A stretch of DNA of 14,952 bases from positions 23,035-37,986 of the forward strand of contig NAOQ01000640.1 of the NCBI GenBank assembly GCA_002751075.1, written 5' to 3'. A program made the position numbers and the translations under genes. The notes under the pieces are model-generated. The model was given only the letters and a program-made list of their open reading frames with translations. It did not search any database and had not been told where the DNA came from. This document shows positions 1 to 8,111 of this stretch, in pieces (the first letter of the stretch is position 1; each line of letters begins with the position of its first letter). The DNA comes from Ichthyophonus hoferi. Taxonomy: Eukaryota > Opisthokonta > Ichthyosporea > Ichthyophonida > Ichthyophonidae.

Positions 1-2
1 TG

Positions 3-168
3 TCTTCTGTTAGTATTGAAATGATTGGCCTGTGATTTTAAGTATTTAAAATTTTAAACGCAATGGTTTCATTGTTGTGTAGATTACTGTATGTTTTCTG
101 TTTGTATTGGAAGGATTGGGTTGTGAATTTAAGCATTTAAAAGTTTAGCTACCAATGAGAATGGTTTA
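3..168. repeat. Imperfect tandem duplication, period about 91-98 bp
   Basis: The stretch from about 3 to 70 recurs from about 94 to 168. Shared landmarks are TTCTGTT-GTATTG, GATTGG, TGTGA-TTTAAG, ATTTAAAA and AATGGTTT. The offset grows from about 91 to 98 bases across the repeat, so small indels separate the copies. It may be the edge of a longer satellite to the left of the window. Confidence 0.6.
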
Positions 169-527
169 AGGGCTTTAGCGACTTTCCATTGTGATTTTTA
201 ATGGACTTTGACTGTAATTAAACATATATATATACTTATATATTTATAGAATATTTTTCTTATAGTATCTGTCATGTTTTTATTATAACCGACCATATTT
301 ATTGTCTGCTTAACATTAGTATATATATATAAAGTGTTTAATATAGGCATATTTGGATATCTTCAAGCTTAGTCATCATATTATTTATTCAATATCGATA
401 CATGCATAAAACCGTGAAATGTAACGAGTCATACTTGGTTTGTTTTCCATTTTTAATGATTTGTCTTTACCAATTAAAATAATTAATATATCTTTTCTGA
501 TTGGATGTTCATTACAAATACATAAGT

Positions 528-530
<3 letters not shown>

Positions 531-564
<34 letters not shown>
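531..564. repeat. (AT)17 microsatellite
   Basis: About 17 uninterrupted AT dinucleotides. The open frames across it on both strands read as Tyr-Ile repeats and are artefacts of the repeat. Confidence 0.95.
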
Positions 565-566
<2 letters not shown>

Positions 567-1112
567 TGGTACAAGCACATGCCTTCCTGTCAGCCAATAA
601 AATGCTATACAGTTTTTATTATGTTCTTCCATGAATTGTGACCCATATAGATGATTGAATAGCACATCATATAATCTCATAGTTGCAGAGTTGTATTAAT
701 GTTTTAAAATAATTTTAATTTTTTTATAAAAATGTAATCGTTAAATCTTTATTTTTCAAACAAGCTCAATCCATAGTTCAGGAAATTGGGTATTATAGCT
801 TGTTGTCCAAAATAGGCCATTGATTATGTTTAATATAATTCATCAATTAATAAATGCTGTTTTCTGAAGTATTCTATATATAAAATGCTATATTTAGACG
901 TACAAAAGGGTTATGCAAGGGATGGGAACAGTTGATTCCATAGTCACGCTGAATAAAGGCCAGAGTTTATTCTAATTTCTTTGCTTGTATTAGTCAACTC
1001 ACCTTCTAAACTTGGGCGAGATAATTTCTACACAGCCTAACATAGACCATAATAGCTACACCACAGCGATGCTAACAACCACAACATAATGATGCTAATT
1101 ACTACACAGCTG

Positions 1113-1302
1113 GCCCAGTAACTAATTTCCTTACTAATTTAAGTGTTCACATACCACACATGTGTATTGACAAATCAATTTGTCTGTTGAGAACGATATT
1201 CCACGAACTAATATAAGACCGATCATTTCATCATCCGCTTGTTATCAGGACTGCGACCAAACTACGTGTTCATTCGGACGTAACCGTCTTGCAGCAATAA
1301 TC
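1113..1302 (+). promoter_or_regulatory. Conserved 5' block of N-like copy 1 (leader, possibly promoter)
   Basis: These 190 bases are homologous to 6659-6848 and 9954-10144. The strongest shared box is GTTCACATACCACA at 1145-1158, exactly 158 bases before the ATG, against 158 and 159 in the other two units. A second conserved patch, CAAACTACGTGTTCATTCGG, lies about 1258-1277. No clear TATA box is seen. The block could be promoter plus 5' UTR, or viral leader sequence duplicated with the gene. The frame of the gene stays open upstream to a TTG at 1180, but there is no ATG there and substitutions against copy 3 show no third-position bias, so I read it as untranslated. Confidence 0.45.
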
Positions 1303-2571
1303 ATGTCTCGGATCTCTTTTGAGGAAATCCTCGCCGGCGATGAAATCGACTTCACGGTTGACGGCAATTGCCTGATAGCCAATCTCGATATGAACGGCCC
1401 CGTGGATGTCGATTTCATCAGCGACGAGAATCAGTGGATCGTCGATGCTTATGGCAGATTTTGCTGGTATCGGACTGCTGCTCGTTATCTAGCTGTTTCG
1501 AGTCACATCAATCCAGGCGTCACTGAACCACTCCCCAAAACTGTAGTCAGCGAAGAACAATTCAACAATGCTCTTCCAAAGATCTTATTATTTGCTGCCA
1601 TAGGACACATCTTAGAGACCCATGGCACTTGCCCTAACGCTCCTAAAATCGTTATCCGTGTCTCTGATTCCTATAGTAACGATGCCTGGACAGCTGTCGC
1701 TGTTCCAAATAGTGGTCTCAGAAGGTGTGAAATACTCATAGCTCAATGGTGGAACAAGGCCAGAGAAAAAGCTGAAGTCGCCCAGAAAGTTGTTGAGAAA
1801 GTCAGGATGCTTGCTGCGCTTGCCGTTGCTAACGCTTTGATTAGGCACGAAACAGATGGCCATAACTTTATCGCAGATGATCTAGATAATCCTACCTCTG
1901 CTACTGCTCGCGCCCTTGACGTTGGAGGTGACCATAGATGCCAGCTTGCCGACTTCGCTAAGGAGAATAATGTGGGAAATGATGCCTGGCATCCTCTAAC
2001 CGACCAGAGCCTGGATAACTTGGTTGATAGTATTACAGGTCAAAATGGCATTCAGTTGCCTCAAATAAGCAATACCCCAGGTATCACTTTCAAATATCAC
2101 ATCGGTGTTAACATTGCAGCTATTCACAGGTGGCCTATCGCTGAACTCAGCATTGCAGCTATATACATTGGATTGAACTTCTGCCAGGAAATGTTCTCCG
2201 ATATCTACAAGAGACATGGTCCTCCAATCATGAATGGTGTGCCATTTGACCATAAGGCGGCTGTTGAGGCTATCATTTATAAGATGTCTAATCGGCACTA
2301 CAACAGAGAAGAGATCGTGTCTCTGCGAAACGGTGTTACACCTACCCTCGTGAAAGCCTGTGGTTATGCTGCATGCACCGTTAAGGGAAGGGAAATTATC
2401 GATTCCACCCCTGTTATCAATAAGGTTTGCAGTGTTAACGACTACCAATTCGATTCTGGCAAGGCCATTTTCGCTCTCGTTCAGAAAAAAGATTGTGGTC
2501 GTATCCAGCTGCAATCTGACATTAATCAAATAGCTAAGTACGCGGCGGAAAGGCGGAACAGGTATACGTAA
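1303..2571 (+). CDS. N-like protein copy 1 (candidate endogenous viral nucleoprotein), looks whole
   Basis: Encodes 422 residues in one uninterrupted frame, starting at the first ATG, which aligns with the starts of copies 3 and 5. The family is not recognised with certainty. Blocks shared with copies 3 and 5 are AYGRFCWYRTAAR (residues 49-61), ALPKILLFAAIGHILETH (90-107), CEILIAQWWNKAR (142-154), an amphipathic helical stretch ending ALAVANALIRHET (172-184), WHPLTDQSLDNLVDSITG (229-246) and YHIGVN (265-270). No signal peptide, membrane span or enzyme motif is visible. The last 60 or so residues diverge most and end in a basic tail, RRNR. G+C is visibly higher than in the flanks. Size, helix-rich look and multicopy habit suggest a negative-strand RNA virus nucleoprotein, but this is inference. 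A host gene family is the alternative. An AATAAA lies about 100 bases after the stop. Confidence 0.8.
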   Translation: MSRISFEEILAGDEIDFTVDGNCLIANLDMNGPVDVDFISDENQWIVDAYGRFCWYRTAARYLAVSSHINPGVTEPLPKTVVSEEQFNNALPKILLFAAIGHILETHGTCPNAPKIVIRVSDSYSNDAWTAVAVPNSGLRRCEILIAQWWNKAREKAEVAQKVVEKVRMLAALAVANALIRHETDGHNFIADDLDNPTSATARALDVGGDHRCQLADFAKENNVGNDAWHPLTDQSLDNLVDSITGQNGIQLPQISNTPGITFKYHIGVNIAAIHRWPIAELSIAAIYIGLNFCQEMFSDIYKRHGPPIMNGVPFDHKAAVEAIIYKMSNRHYNREEIVSLRNGVTPTLVKACGYAACTVKGREIIDSTPVINKVCSVNDYQFDSGKAIFALVQKKDCGRIQLQSDINQIAKYAAERRNRYT

Positions 2572-2667
2572 TAATATAATCTTTTGAAATAGGATATGAT
2601 ATAACATAATGTAATACGACGCTTTCAAATACAGTAATATTTCGCCTCTTAGAGGATAGTCTTACCC

Positions 2668-2673
2668 AATAAA
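2668..2673 (+). terminator. AATAAA polyadenylation-type signal after copy 1
   Basis: A canonical AATAAA sits about 100 bases after the stop codon. At the matching place after copies 3 and 5 the sequence reads AATATAAA, so only this copy has the perfect hexamer. No transcript evidence is available. Confidence 0.4.
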
Positions 2674-3328
2674 AATCTTTTAATTAATAGAACCGGCCCA
2701 TCCCGAACAAGTCATTATAATGAGTATAACACTAGCAAGGCTGAAACCCCTGTCTGATTGGGTTAAATATTAATCAATCGTATACATGCCAATCAAAAGC
2801 AGTTGGCACAGATAATACATGTTTTTATTGATGAAAAAGATGTGATGCGCATAGTGAGCCAACCATATCACAGCATTAAATATTATCACCAATCAACGGA
2901 GCCGAATATCATTATATACAGAGAGCAATTAATACCTGGTATCAATTTACAGATATTATATCTAGAGTGGGAAATTGCAAATATATTCTTATATATAGTT
3001 GAATATATAGATCTGTATCTAATAGGATAGTTTGCATAGCAATCCTTCTATTATCATCAGGATTATCCTCTATTTCTAACCACTCATAATCTCCCATCTA
3101 TCTTATCACTTTAATTCCTCCCACTCCCTCTCCACATCCTTTATATCTATGGGAATTCTCTCTACTCTTTTCATTCCCATTATCCATTGGTAAATTATCA
3201 CGAGCCTATGTACACTAAAGATCTTCTCAGGGACAGACCAATGGTATCAGTGCGTACGCATGCTCCATTTCATTTTGTTCTTTAACTCTGCTCAGATGAC
3301 TGGGTTTGGGAGGCTAAGTAATGACTAG

Positions 3329-3330
<2 letters not shown>

Positions 3331-3361
<31 letters not shown>
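3331..3361. repeat. (AT)15 microsatellite in the 3' flank of unit 1
   Basis: About 15 AT units, directly after GTAATGACTAGGA. The same position in units 3 (about 9096) and 5 (about 14803) carries only about 6-7 units, so these are true paralogous microsatellites of different length. Confidence 0.95.
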
Positions 3362-3363
<2 letters not shown>

Positions 3364-3511
3364 GGTCTGTTAGTCTTTATGTAGGATGATAGGATATTAG
3401 TATTAAAACACAGTAGTATAGTAGTGTAATAATTATGATAGTATAATAACATAATAGTATAGTGGTATTGTCAATTTCTGATAATTTTTCTTAATCTATT
3501 AAAGTTACTGA

Positions 3512-3766
3512 TTAAGAATCAGTGGGGGTCGAGTGCTCAAAGCTTGAACTTAAAGTTGGCACGGAAGGAGAAGAGAGGTTGGGTAAATTGATGGCTAGCC
3601 TGTTCGAGATTGTTGTGTATGATAAAGTCGCATTTGGATCATTGGAATACAAAGAAAACTGCTCTTCAGTTTTCTTTCCAACTCTAGTCGACTGAAGGAT
3701 GGTTTTGGGGGTAAGGGTAGGAGCGTGTTTAGTACTCTTTATATAGATTGATTTCTTACGTGACAT
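3512..3766 (-). mobile_element. Gag-like N-terminal fragment, inverted copy
   Basis: Read on the minus strand this is a Ser/Thr/Pro-rich, low-complexity segment with landmarks TPKTIL and PTLSSSFE. It is homologous to plus-strand segments near 3835-4040 and 5095-5350 and lies in the opposite orientation to both. It is a fossil fragment of the same retroelement family as its neighbours. Confidence 0.5.
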
Positions 3767-3834
3767 ACTAAATACATATATATTAAATTAAGCTTTAAAG
3801 GATTTATTCACCATTTATACTCAAGTTTTGGTCC

Positions 3835-4700
3835 ACTAGGGTTGGAAAGAAAAATAAAGATGTTCTTTCTTTGGATTCCAGTGATTCAAAACTGACTTTA
3901 TTATACAAAACAGTCCCTAGGTTAATGACTGATTTATCTCTATCTCTCTTTTTTCCATGCCAACTTCAAGTTCAAGCTTTCAGGACTTGTCCTCCACTTA
4001 TTCTGCATCAGAAACTTTGACGGATTCGGAAGAGTTATCAACGAGAAAACTTCCAAGAGGGTTAAAAAGGCCCAACAATCTCACGGCGCTTCCGCTGCAA
4101 CTGCACCTAATTGCTATCCTCTTGACAAAATTACTGTGCCAGAACTACCCAAACAGTCTGCTAAACCAACGCCACCTTCCACATCTAAAATGGCGGAACC
4201 GATGGAAGGGGAGAATATTCTTTGAGGTGGCCATCAGTTCACCTCTGAAAACTGACTATAGTCAGCTGTAGCCACTGGCAAAAACTATGTCTTCAAGGCA
4301 GCATAAATGGAACATTTTCTGCAGTGACAGATTGGACTATATTATTTCTTTTATGTCAGTGTCTCAATGTTTGCAATCTATAAACACCCAACCTGCAGCA
4401 GAGCAGAGGGTACATCCATAAATATTTTCAGCTGCAGAAGAAATCGCAAGATTCTATCTTCATTGTTTAATTATGCCAACACAGCGCACATTATTAAGAT
4501 GGTCACCCCTACAATTCGCCTATACCACTTAGATGGATATGAAGGCAAAATATGGCCGCAAAGTAACTCCACTGGTTTCACAGTTTTTGTTGGATCTATT
4601 CAATTCAAAATGGGGTCACAATGAGTTGTGAAGCGTCTTTGTCGGATGGATAAAAGGAATACACAGCAGGCTTACCAGTTCAAAACTTGCTTTGAATGAT
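3835..4700 (+). mobile_element. Gag-like fragment, first plus-strand copy, broken
   Basis: It begins with a segment homologous to the inverted fragment to its left, sharing the run TTCAAGTTCAAGCTTT near 3965, and runs on into gag-like sequence without a close match elsewhere in the window. It has several breaks. Its right boundary is uncertain and it probably continues into the zinc-knuckle segment beyond it. Confidence 0.4.
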
Positions 4701-4778
4701 AAGTAACTACTTGTAAAAACGATTCATGGAATGACTAAAACCAGCCGTTGACAAGGAGAAGCTGATAAATTCTTATCC

Positions 4779-5084
4779 ATGCATGATAGATACAAACTGT
4801 TATTCAGTTTGTCAGTTTTTTCACTAATCATAAGAATTCACCAACTATTCAGTTTCAACTACCTCAAACATCAAGGTTCACAAATCCACATCAAGAATAT
4901 GTTAGATATAATGCCCAATTTAAAGTGTGAGATATGTCAGGGTGCTCACAAACTGGAACAATGTCACATTGTTAAACAAATCAATACCATAATGATTAAC
5001 ACTAAGGAAGATCAAGAATGGAAAAACAAGGAAGGTTACAAATCTTTAACTGGCAAACCAAGGGCAATCTTACGTAAAGGATAA
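4779..5084 (+). mobile_element. Gag-like segment with zinc-knuckle-like motif, fossil
   Basis: The stretch at 4926-4964 reads CEICQGAHKLEQC, a C-x2-C-x3-H-x4-C pattern. It resembles the nucleocapsid zinc knuckle of retroelement Gag proteins, whose usual spacing is C-x2-C-x4-H-x4-C. A lysine-rich stretch follows, as is common after Gag zinc knuckles. This is the best evidence that the inserted region derives from a retroelement. Part of a broken element. Confidence 0.5.
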
Positions 5085-5094
5085 ACACCAAAAA

Positions 5095-5350
5095 AAGAGT
5101 ACTGAACACGCTCTAACCTTTACACCCAAAACCATTCTTTAGTCTACAAGAGTTGAAAAGGAAACTGAAGTTGTTCTTTCTTCAAGTTCCAATGATTCGA
5201 ACGGAACTTGATCATATAAAACAGTCCCATACAGGTTAAAGACCGATTTGCCCGACCTCCCTCCTCCTTCCATACCACTTTCGTCAAGTTCAAGCTTTGA
5301 GGACTACACCTCCACTAATTCTGAAGCTGTAACTTAGACGAATTTAGGAT
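5095..5350 (+). mobile_element. Gag-like N-terminal fragment, second plus-strand copy, broken
   Basis: Homologous to about 3835-4040 in the same orientation and to 3512-3766 in the opposite one, with CACCCAAAACCATTC and TCAAGTTCAAGCTTTGAGGA as nucleotide landmarks. It follows the zinc-knuckle segment directly, which suggests a second, truncated insertion or a tandem arrangement. Broken. Confidence 0.45.
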
Positions 5351-5385
5351 AGTTATCAAAAATTAATGAGGAAACTTTCGGCAAG

Positions 5386-5755
5386 TATAATAATATAATA
5401 ATACAATAGTAAAGCAGTATGGTAGTATAGTTATAATAATATAATAGCATAATAATACAAAAGTATAATGATATAATAATGGAATAATATAGTAGTATAA
5501 CAGTATACATACATGATAATCTTCAAATCCTATCAAGCCATTATGCATTCTCAATGGACTCGTCGCAATGATAAAATAATCAGGAAATACTTTTAGTAAA
5601 ATATCCAGGAAAAGATAGCAGAAAGAAAAATATACATTTTTGTGAAAATAAAAAGATAAATAGACTATAAATAAACTAATTAGTGCCATAAAAAAATACA
5701 ACAATCGATATAAAAACCAATCGGAAAATATATGTATATATATGAGTATGTGTAT
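5386..5755 (+). repeat. Continuation of the unit 1 3' flank (minisatellite plus distal block)
   Basis: It starts with a degenerate AGTATAAT-type minisatellite (about 5386-5510). It then matches the distal flank after copy 3 (about 9265-9515), with shared landmarks TAACAGTATA, TTTTAGTAAAATATC, ACAACAATCGATATAAAA and ATATATGTATATATA. This split proves that the sequence between 3476 and 5385 was inserted into an older duplicated flank. The minus-strand frame across it is low-complexity Tyr/Leu/Ile and not a gene. Confidence 0.65.
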
Positions 5756-5767
5756 TATCAGTGATAA

Positions 5768-6309
5768 GTGATGAAGCTATGGCTCTTTGTTTCGTGCCTA
5801 ATCAGAGCAAGCGCGCTAGGAATCTTGACTTGACAGTTAATTTCTGGGCGACGTCAGCTATGTCTCTGGCCTTGCTCCATCATTGAGCTATGTGCATTTC
5901 ACACTTACTAAGACTGCTATGTTAAACAGCGATACCAGTACAGGCATCGCTACTATAGGTGTCAATGATACCGAAAACAATTGTAGGGGCATTGAGGTAA
6001 GTGCGACGGGTGTCTAACATGTGTCCTAAGGCAGATCTCTGGAACAACGTTGTTGAATTCAGCTTCGCGGACTACTGGGAAGACGGGTTCACTGGCGCCT
6101 AGATTAATGTGACTCGCAAGAGCTAGAAAGCGAGTTGCAGTCCGACATCAGAAAATCTTCCATGAACGTTCGACGACCTACTTATTCTCGTCACTGAAGA
6201 AATCCATAGGGCCGTTCAAGTCTATGTTAGCTATCGGGCTATTGAGGGCTACCGAGAAATCGATAGCATTGGCGGCGAGGACATATGCAAAAGAAATACT
6301 CGCTATAAT
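5768..6309 (-). pseudogene. N-like copy 2, inverted 5' half, broken
   Basis: The minus strand is homologous to roughly the first 190 codons of copies 1, 3 and 5. Similarity runs from just past the start region near 6309 to the part matching RHET-G-NFI near 5768, and then ends at the distal flank of unit 1. It has several breaks and no long open frame, so it is a dead fragment. It faces away from copy 3, head to head, with 540 bases between their start regions. Divergence looks greater than between the whole copies, in line with loss of constraint. Treated as a fossil. Confidence 0.75.
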
Positions 6310-6658
6310 TATGTTGGAGACAAAATTACAATGGATATTATGGTAATCTTATCTCTGTGGTAGTCCTGGTGACTTGCCCCAGCCCTCAAGATCTCCAGTT
6401 GGTTTGTGAACAATAGTTGATTCTGCTGCATTAGTGGTACTAATAGCTAATTGGCCATATATGTATCCAATACTCTAATAGTAGGAATACGCGTTTTCTA
6501 TTGGGTTTATATCACTATAATTGAATTGACTATAATATAAATGAGACCGGTCACATGGATCATTATTGGTTAATAAAATACCTAAAAGATCACCAAGGCC
6601 CACTAGAATTGTCTGCTTTTATCTCGAGAATCTAATACTATTATGTCCTCATTTGAAA
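6310..6658. other. Spacer between inverted copy 2 and unit 3
   Basis: No gene is seen. If copy 2 kept any 5' leader it should lie here on the minus strand. Only scattered weak matches (such as CAGGACT) to the leaders of the other copies are visible, so it is lost or too diverged. The rest is A/T-rich without clear features. Confidence 0.45.
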
Positions 6659-6848
6659 GACACGTTAACCAATTTCCTCATTATGTAAGAGTTCACATAC
6701 CACACACATGAGTTGATAATTCATTTTACTTGTTGAGAACGGTATTCAATTAGCTAATGTACGACTAATCCTTTCCCCACCCGCTTGCTCTCAGGACTTC
6801 GGCCAAACTACGTGTTCATTCGGAACTAACGGCCTTTTAGCAGTAATG
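6659..6848 (+). promoter_or_regulatory. Conserved 5' block of N-like copy 3
   Basis: This 190-base block matches the ones before copies 1 and 4. GTTCACATACCACA at 6691-6704 lies 158 bases before the ATG at 6849. CAAACTACGTGTTCATTCGG is identical to the stretch before copy 1. Such fixed spacing argues for a shared leader or promoter that was copied with the gene. Role not proven. Confidence 0.45.
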
Positions 6849-8111
6849 ATGTCTTTGATCCCATTTGAAGACATCCTCGCCGCCGAACCTATCGACTTCT
6901 CGGTAGCCGGCAATTGCTTGTTAGCTAACCGCGACCTGAACGGCCCTGTGGATGTGGATTTTGTCGGCGACGAGAATAAGTGGGTCATCGATGCTTATGG
7001 CAGATTTTGCTGGTATCGGACTGCAGCTCGCTTTCTAGCTGTTACGAGTCGCATCAATCTCGGCGTCGGTAAGCCTGTCCCTCTAACTGCAGTCACTGAA
7101 GCCCAATTCAACAAAGCTCTTCCAAAAATCCTGATATTTGCTGCCATAGGACACATCTTAGAAACCCATCGCACTTGCCCTCACGCTCCTGAACTCGTTG
7201 TCCGCGTCACTGACGCCTTTAACAATGATGCCTGGACTTCCATTGCTGTTCCAGATAGCGGCCTCAGAATGTGTGAAATACTCATAGCTCAATGGTGGAG
7301 CAAGGCCAGAGAAAGAGCTGAAGTCGCCCAAGAAGTAGCTCGCAGAGTCAAGATGCTCGGTGCACTTGCCGTTGCTAACGCTCTGATCAGGCACGAAACA
7401 GGTGGCCGTAACTTCATTACTGAGGATCTAGATAAGTCTTCCTCTGCCACTTTTCGCGCCCTTGATGTTGGAGGTGAGAATAAAGGCCAGTTCACCGACT
7501 TTGTTAAGGATTACAATGTGGGTAAGGATGTCTGGCATCCTCTAAACGACCAAAGTCTGGAAAACTTGGTTGACAGCATTACAGGTCACAACCGCATTCG
7601 GTTGCCTCACGTAAACAATGCTCCAGGTGTCACTTTCAAATATCACATTGGTGTTAACTGCGCTGCCATTAGCAAGTGGCCTCTACCTGTCCTCAGCATT
7701 CCAGCTATACACATTGGATTGACTTTCTGTAGGGAAATGCTGTCCGACATATGCGGAAGACAAGGTGTTCTCGTCTTGAGAAATGGTGCAAGATTCGACC
7801 ATAACGCAGCTATTGATGCTATTGCCGCAAGGATATCTCTTCCCCAATTCAACAGAGAAGAGCTCTTAAGTTTGCGAAGCAACATCACACCTACCATTGT
7901 CATTGCTTCCGGTTATGCTTCAAGTCGTGCTAAGGGAAGGGACATTATTGAGTCCAGCCCTGTCATCACTAAGGTTTGCAAAGCAAACACGGAAAAGTAC
8001 GATTCCGGCAAGAGATTGTTCAGTCAGGTCCAAAGAAAAATGTGGGACCCTGTCTACCTGCGAACTGCCATTATCCAGCCATTAGCTAACGTTGTGGCCG
8101 AACAATGGTAG
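6849..8111 (+). CDS. N-like protein copy 3 (candidate endogenous viral nucleoprotein), looks whole
   Basis: Encodes 420 residues without interruption from the ATG at 6849; an adjacent in-frame ATG at 6846 would add one residue. By hand, 44 of the first 60 residues match copy 1 and 47 match copy 5. It keeps the family blocks AYGRFCWYRTAARF, ALPKILIFAAIGHILETH, CEILIAQWWSKAR, ALAVANALIRHET, WHPLNDQSLENLVDSITG and YHIGVN. One residue is inserted relative to copies 1 and 5 near residue 310 (VLRNG). The C-terminal tail after about residue 390 is unlike the other copies and ends VVAEQW. No signal peptide, membrane segment or catalytic motif is seen. It is flanked on the left by the inverted dead copy 2. 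Function is not known; nucleic-acid-binding capsid-type protein is inference. Confidence 0.8.
   Translation: MSLIPFEDILAAEPIDFSVAGNCLLANRDLNGPVDVDFVGDENKWVIDAYGRFCWYRTAARFLAVTSRINLGVGKPVPLTAVTEAQFNKALPKILIFAAIGHILETHRTCPHAPELVVRVTDAFNNDAWTSIAVPDSGLRMCEILIAQWWSKARERAEVAQEVARRVKMLGALAVANALIRHETGGRNFITEDLDKSSSATFRALDVGGENKGQFTDFVKDYNVGKDVWHPLNDQSLENLVDSITGHNRIRLPHVNNAPGVTFKYHIGVNCAAISKWPLPVLSIPAIHIGLTFCREMLSDICGRQGVLVLRNGARFDHNAAIDAIAARISLPQFNREELLSLRSNITPTIVIASGYASSRAKGRDIIESSPVITKVCKANTEKYDSGKRLFSQVQRKMWDPVYLRTAIIQPLANVVAEQW

Larger units (their letters stand above)
1..1112. other. AT-rich spacer upstream of the gene array
   Basis: No convincing gene is visible. The stretch is A/T rich with short open frames that run through low-complexity sequence. 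It holds a partial tandem duplication near its left end, an (AT)n tract at 531-564, and at about 1028-1112 a few imperfect repeats built on CTACACAGC and GATGCTAA. It shows no similarity that I can see to the flanks of the other copies, so the duplicated unit probably starts near 1113. Confidence 0.6.
2572..3475 (+). repeat. Duplicated 3' flank of N-like copy 1
   Basis: This is homologous to the sequence after copy 3 (from 8112) and copy 5 (from 13800). Anchors in order are ATACGACGCTTTCAAATAC, CCATCCCGAACAAGTCATT (2698-2716), CATTAAATATTATCACCAATC, GGGAAATTGCAAATATAT, a CT-rich stretch (about 3105-3190), GACCAATGGTATCA, GGGTTTGGGAGGC, an (AT)n tract and an AGTATAAT-type minisatellite from about 3405. 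The shared order with many indels fits old duplication of non-coding DNA. The open frame at 2803-3030 is not kept in the other units. The flank resumes at 5386 after an insertion. Confidence 0.75.
3476..5385. mobile_element. Retroelement debris: clustered gag-like fragments, broken fossil
   Basis: About 1.9 kb that interrupts the minisatellite part of the unit 1 flank, since sequence on both sides continues the flank seen whole after copy 3. It contains three related copies of one Ser/Thr-rich gag-like segment: about 3512-3766 on the minus strand, about 3835-4040 on the plus strand and about 5095-5350 on the plus strand. A gag-like stretch with a zinc-knuckle-like motif lies between the last two. 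This indicates repeated insertion or rearrangement of one family. There are many breaks, no recognisable reverse transcriptase or integrase, and no clear terminal repeats. An LTR retrotransposon is the likeliest source; LINE ORF1 is a second choice. The element looks old. Confidence 0.55.

Noticed and set aside
1180-1302. N-terminal extension of copy 1 from a TTG at 1180
   Set aside because: No ATG, no third-position bias in this stretch against copy 3, and the start at 1303 aligns with the starts of the other copies.
1996-2628. 210-codon minus-strand open frame under copy 1
   Set aside because: It is the mirror of the real gene. The long minus-strand frames under copies 3 and 5 lie elsewhere and are of different length, so it is not conserved as a gene.
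2803-3030. 75-codon open frame in the unit 1 flank
   Set aside because: Not kept in frame in units 3 or 5, and the composition is that of A/T-rich spacer.
5363-5704. 113-codon minus-strand frame rich in Tyr, Leu and Ile, membrane-like
   Set aside because: Much of it is translation of the AGTATAAT-type minisatellite, which gives false hydrophobic repeats.
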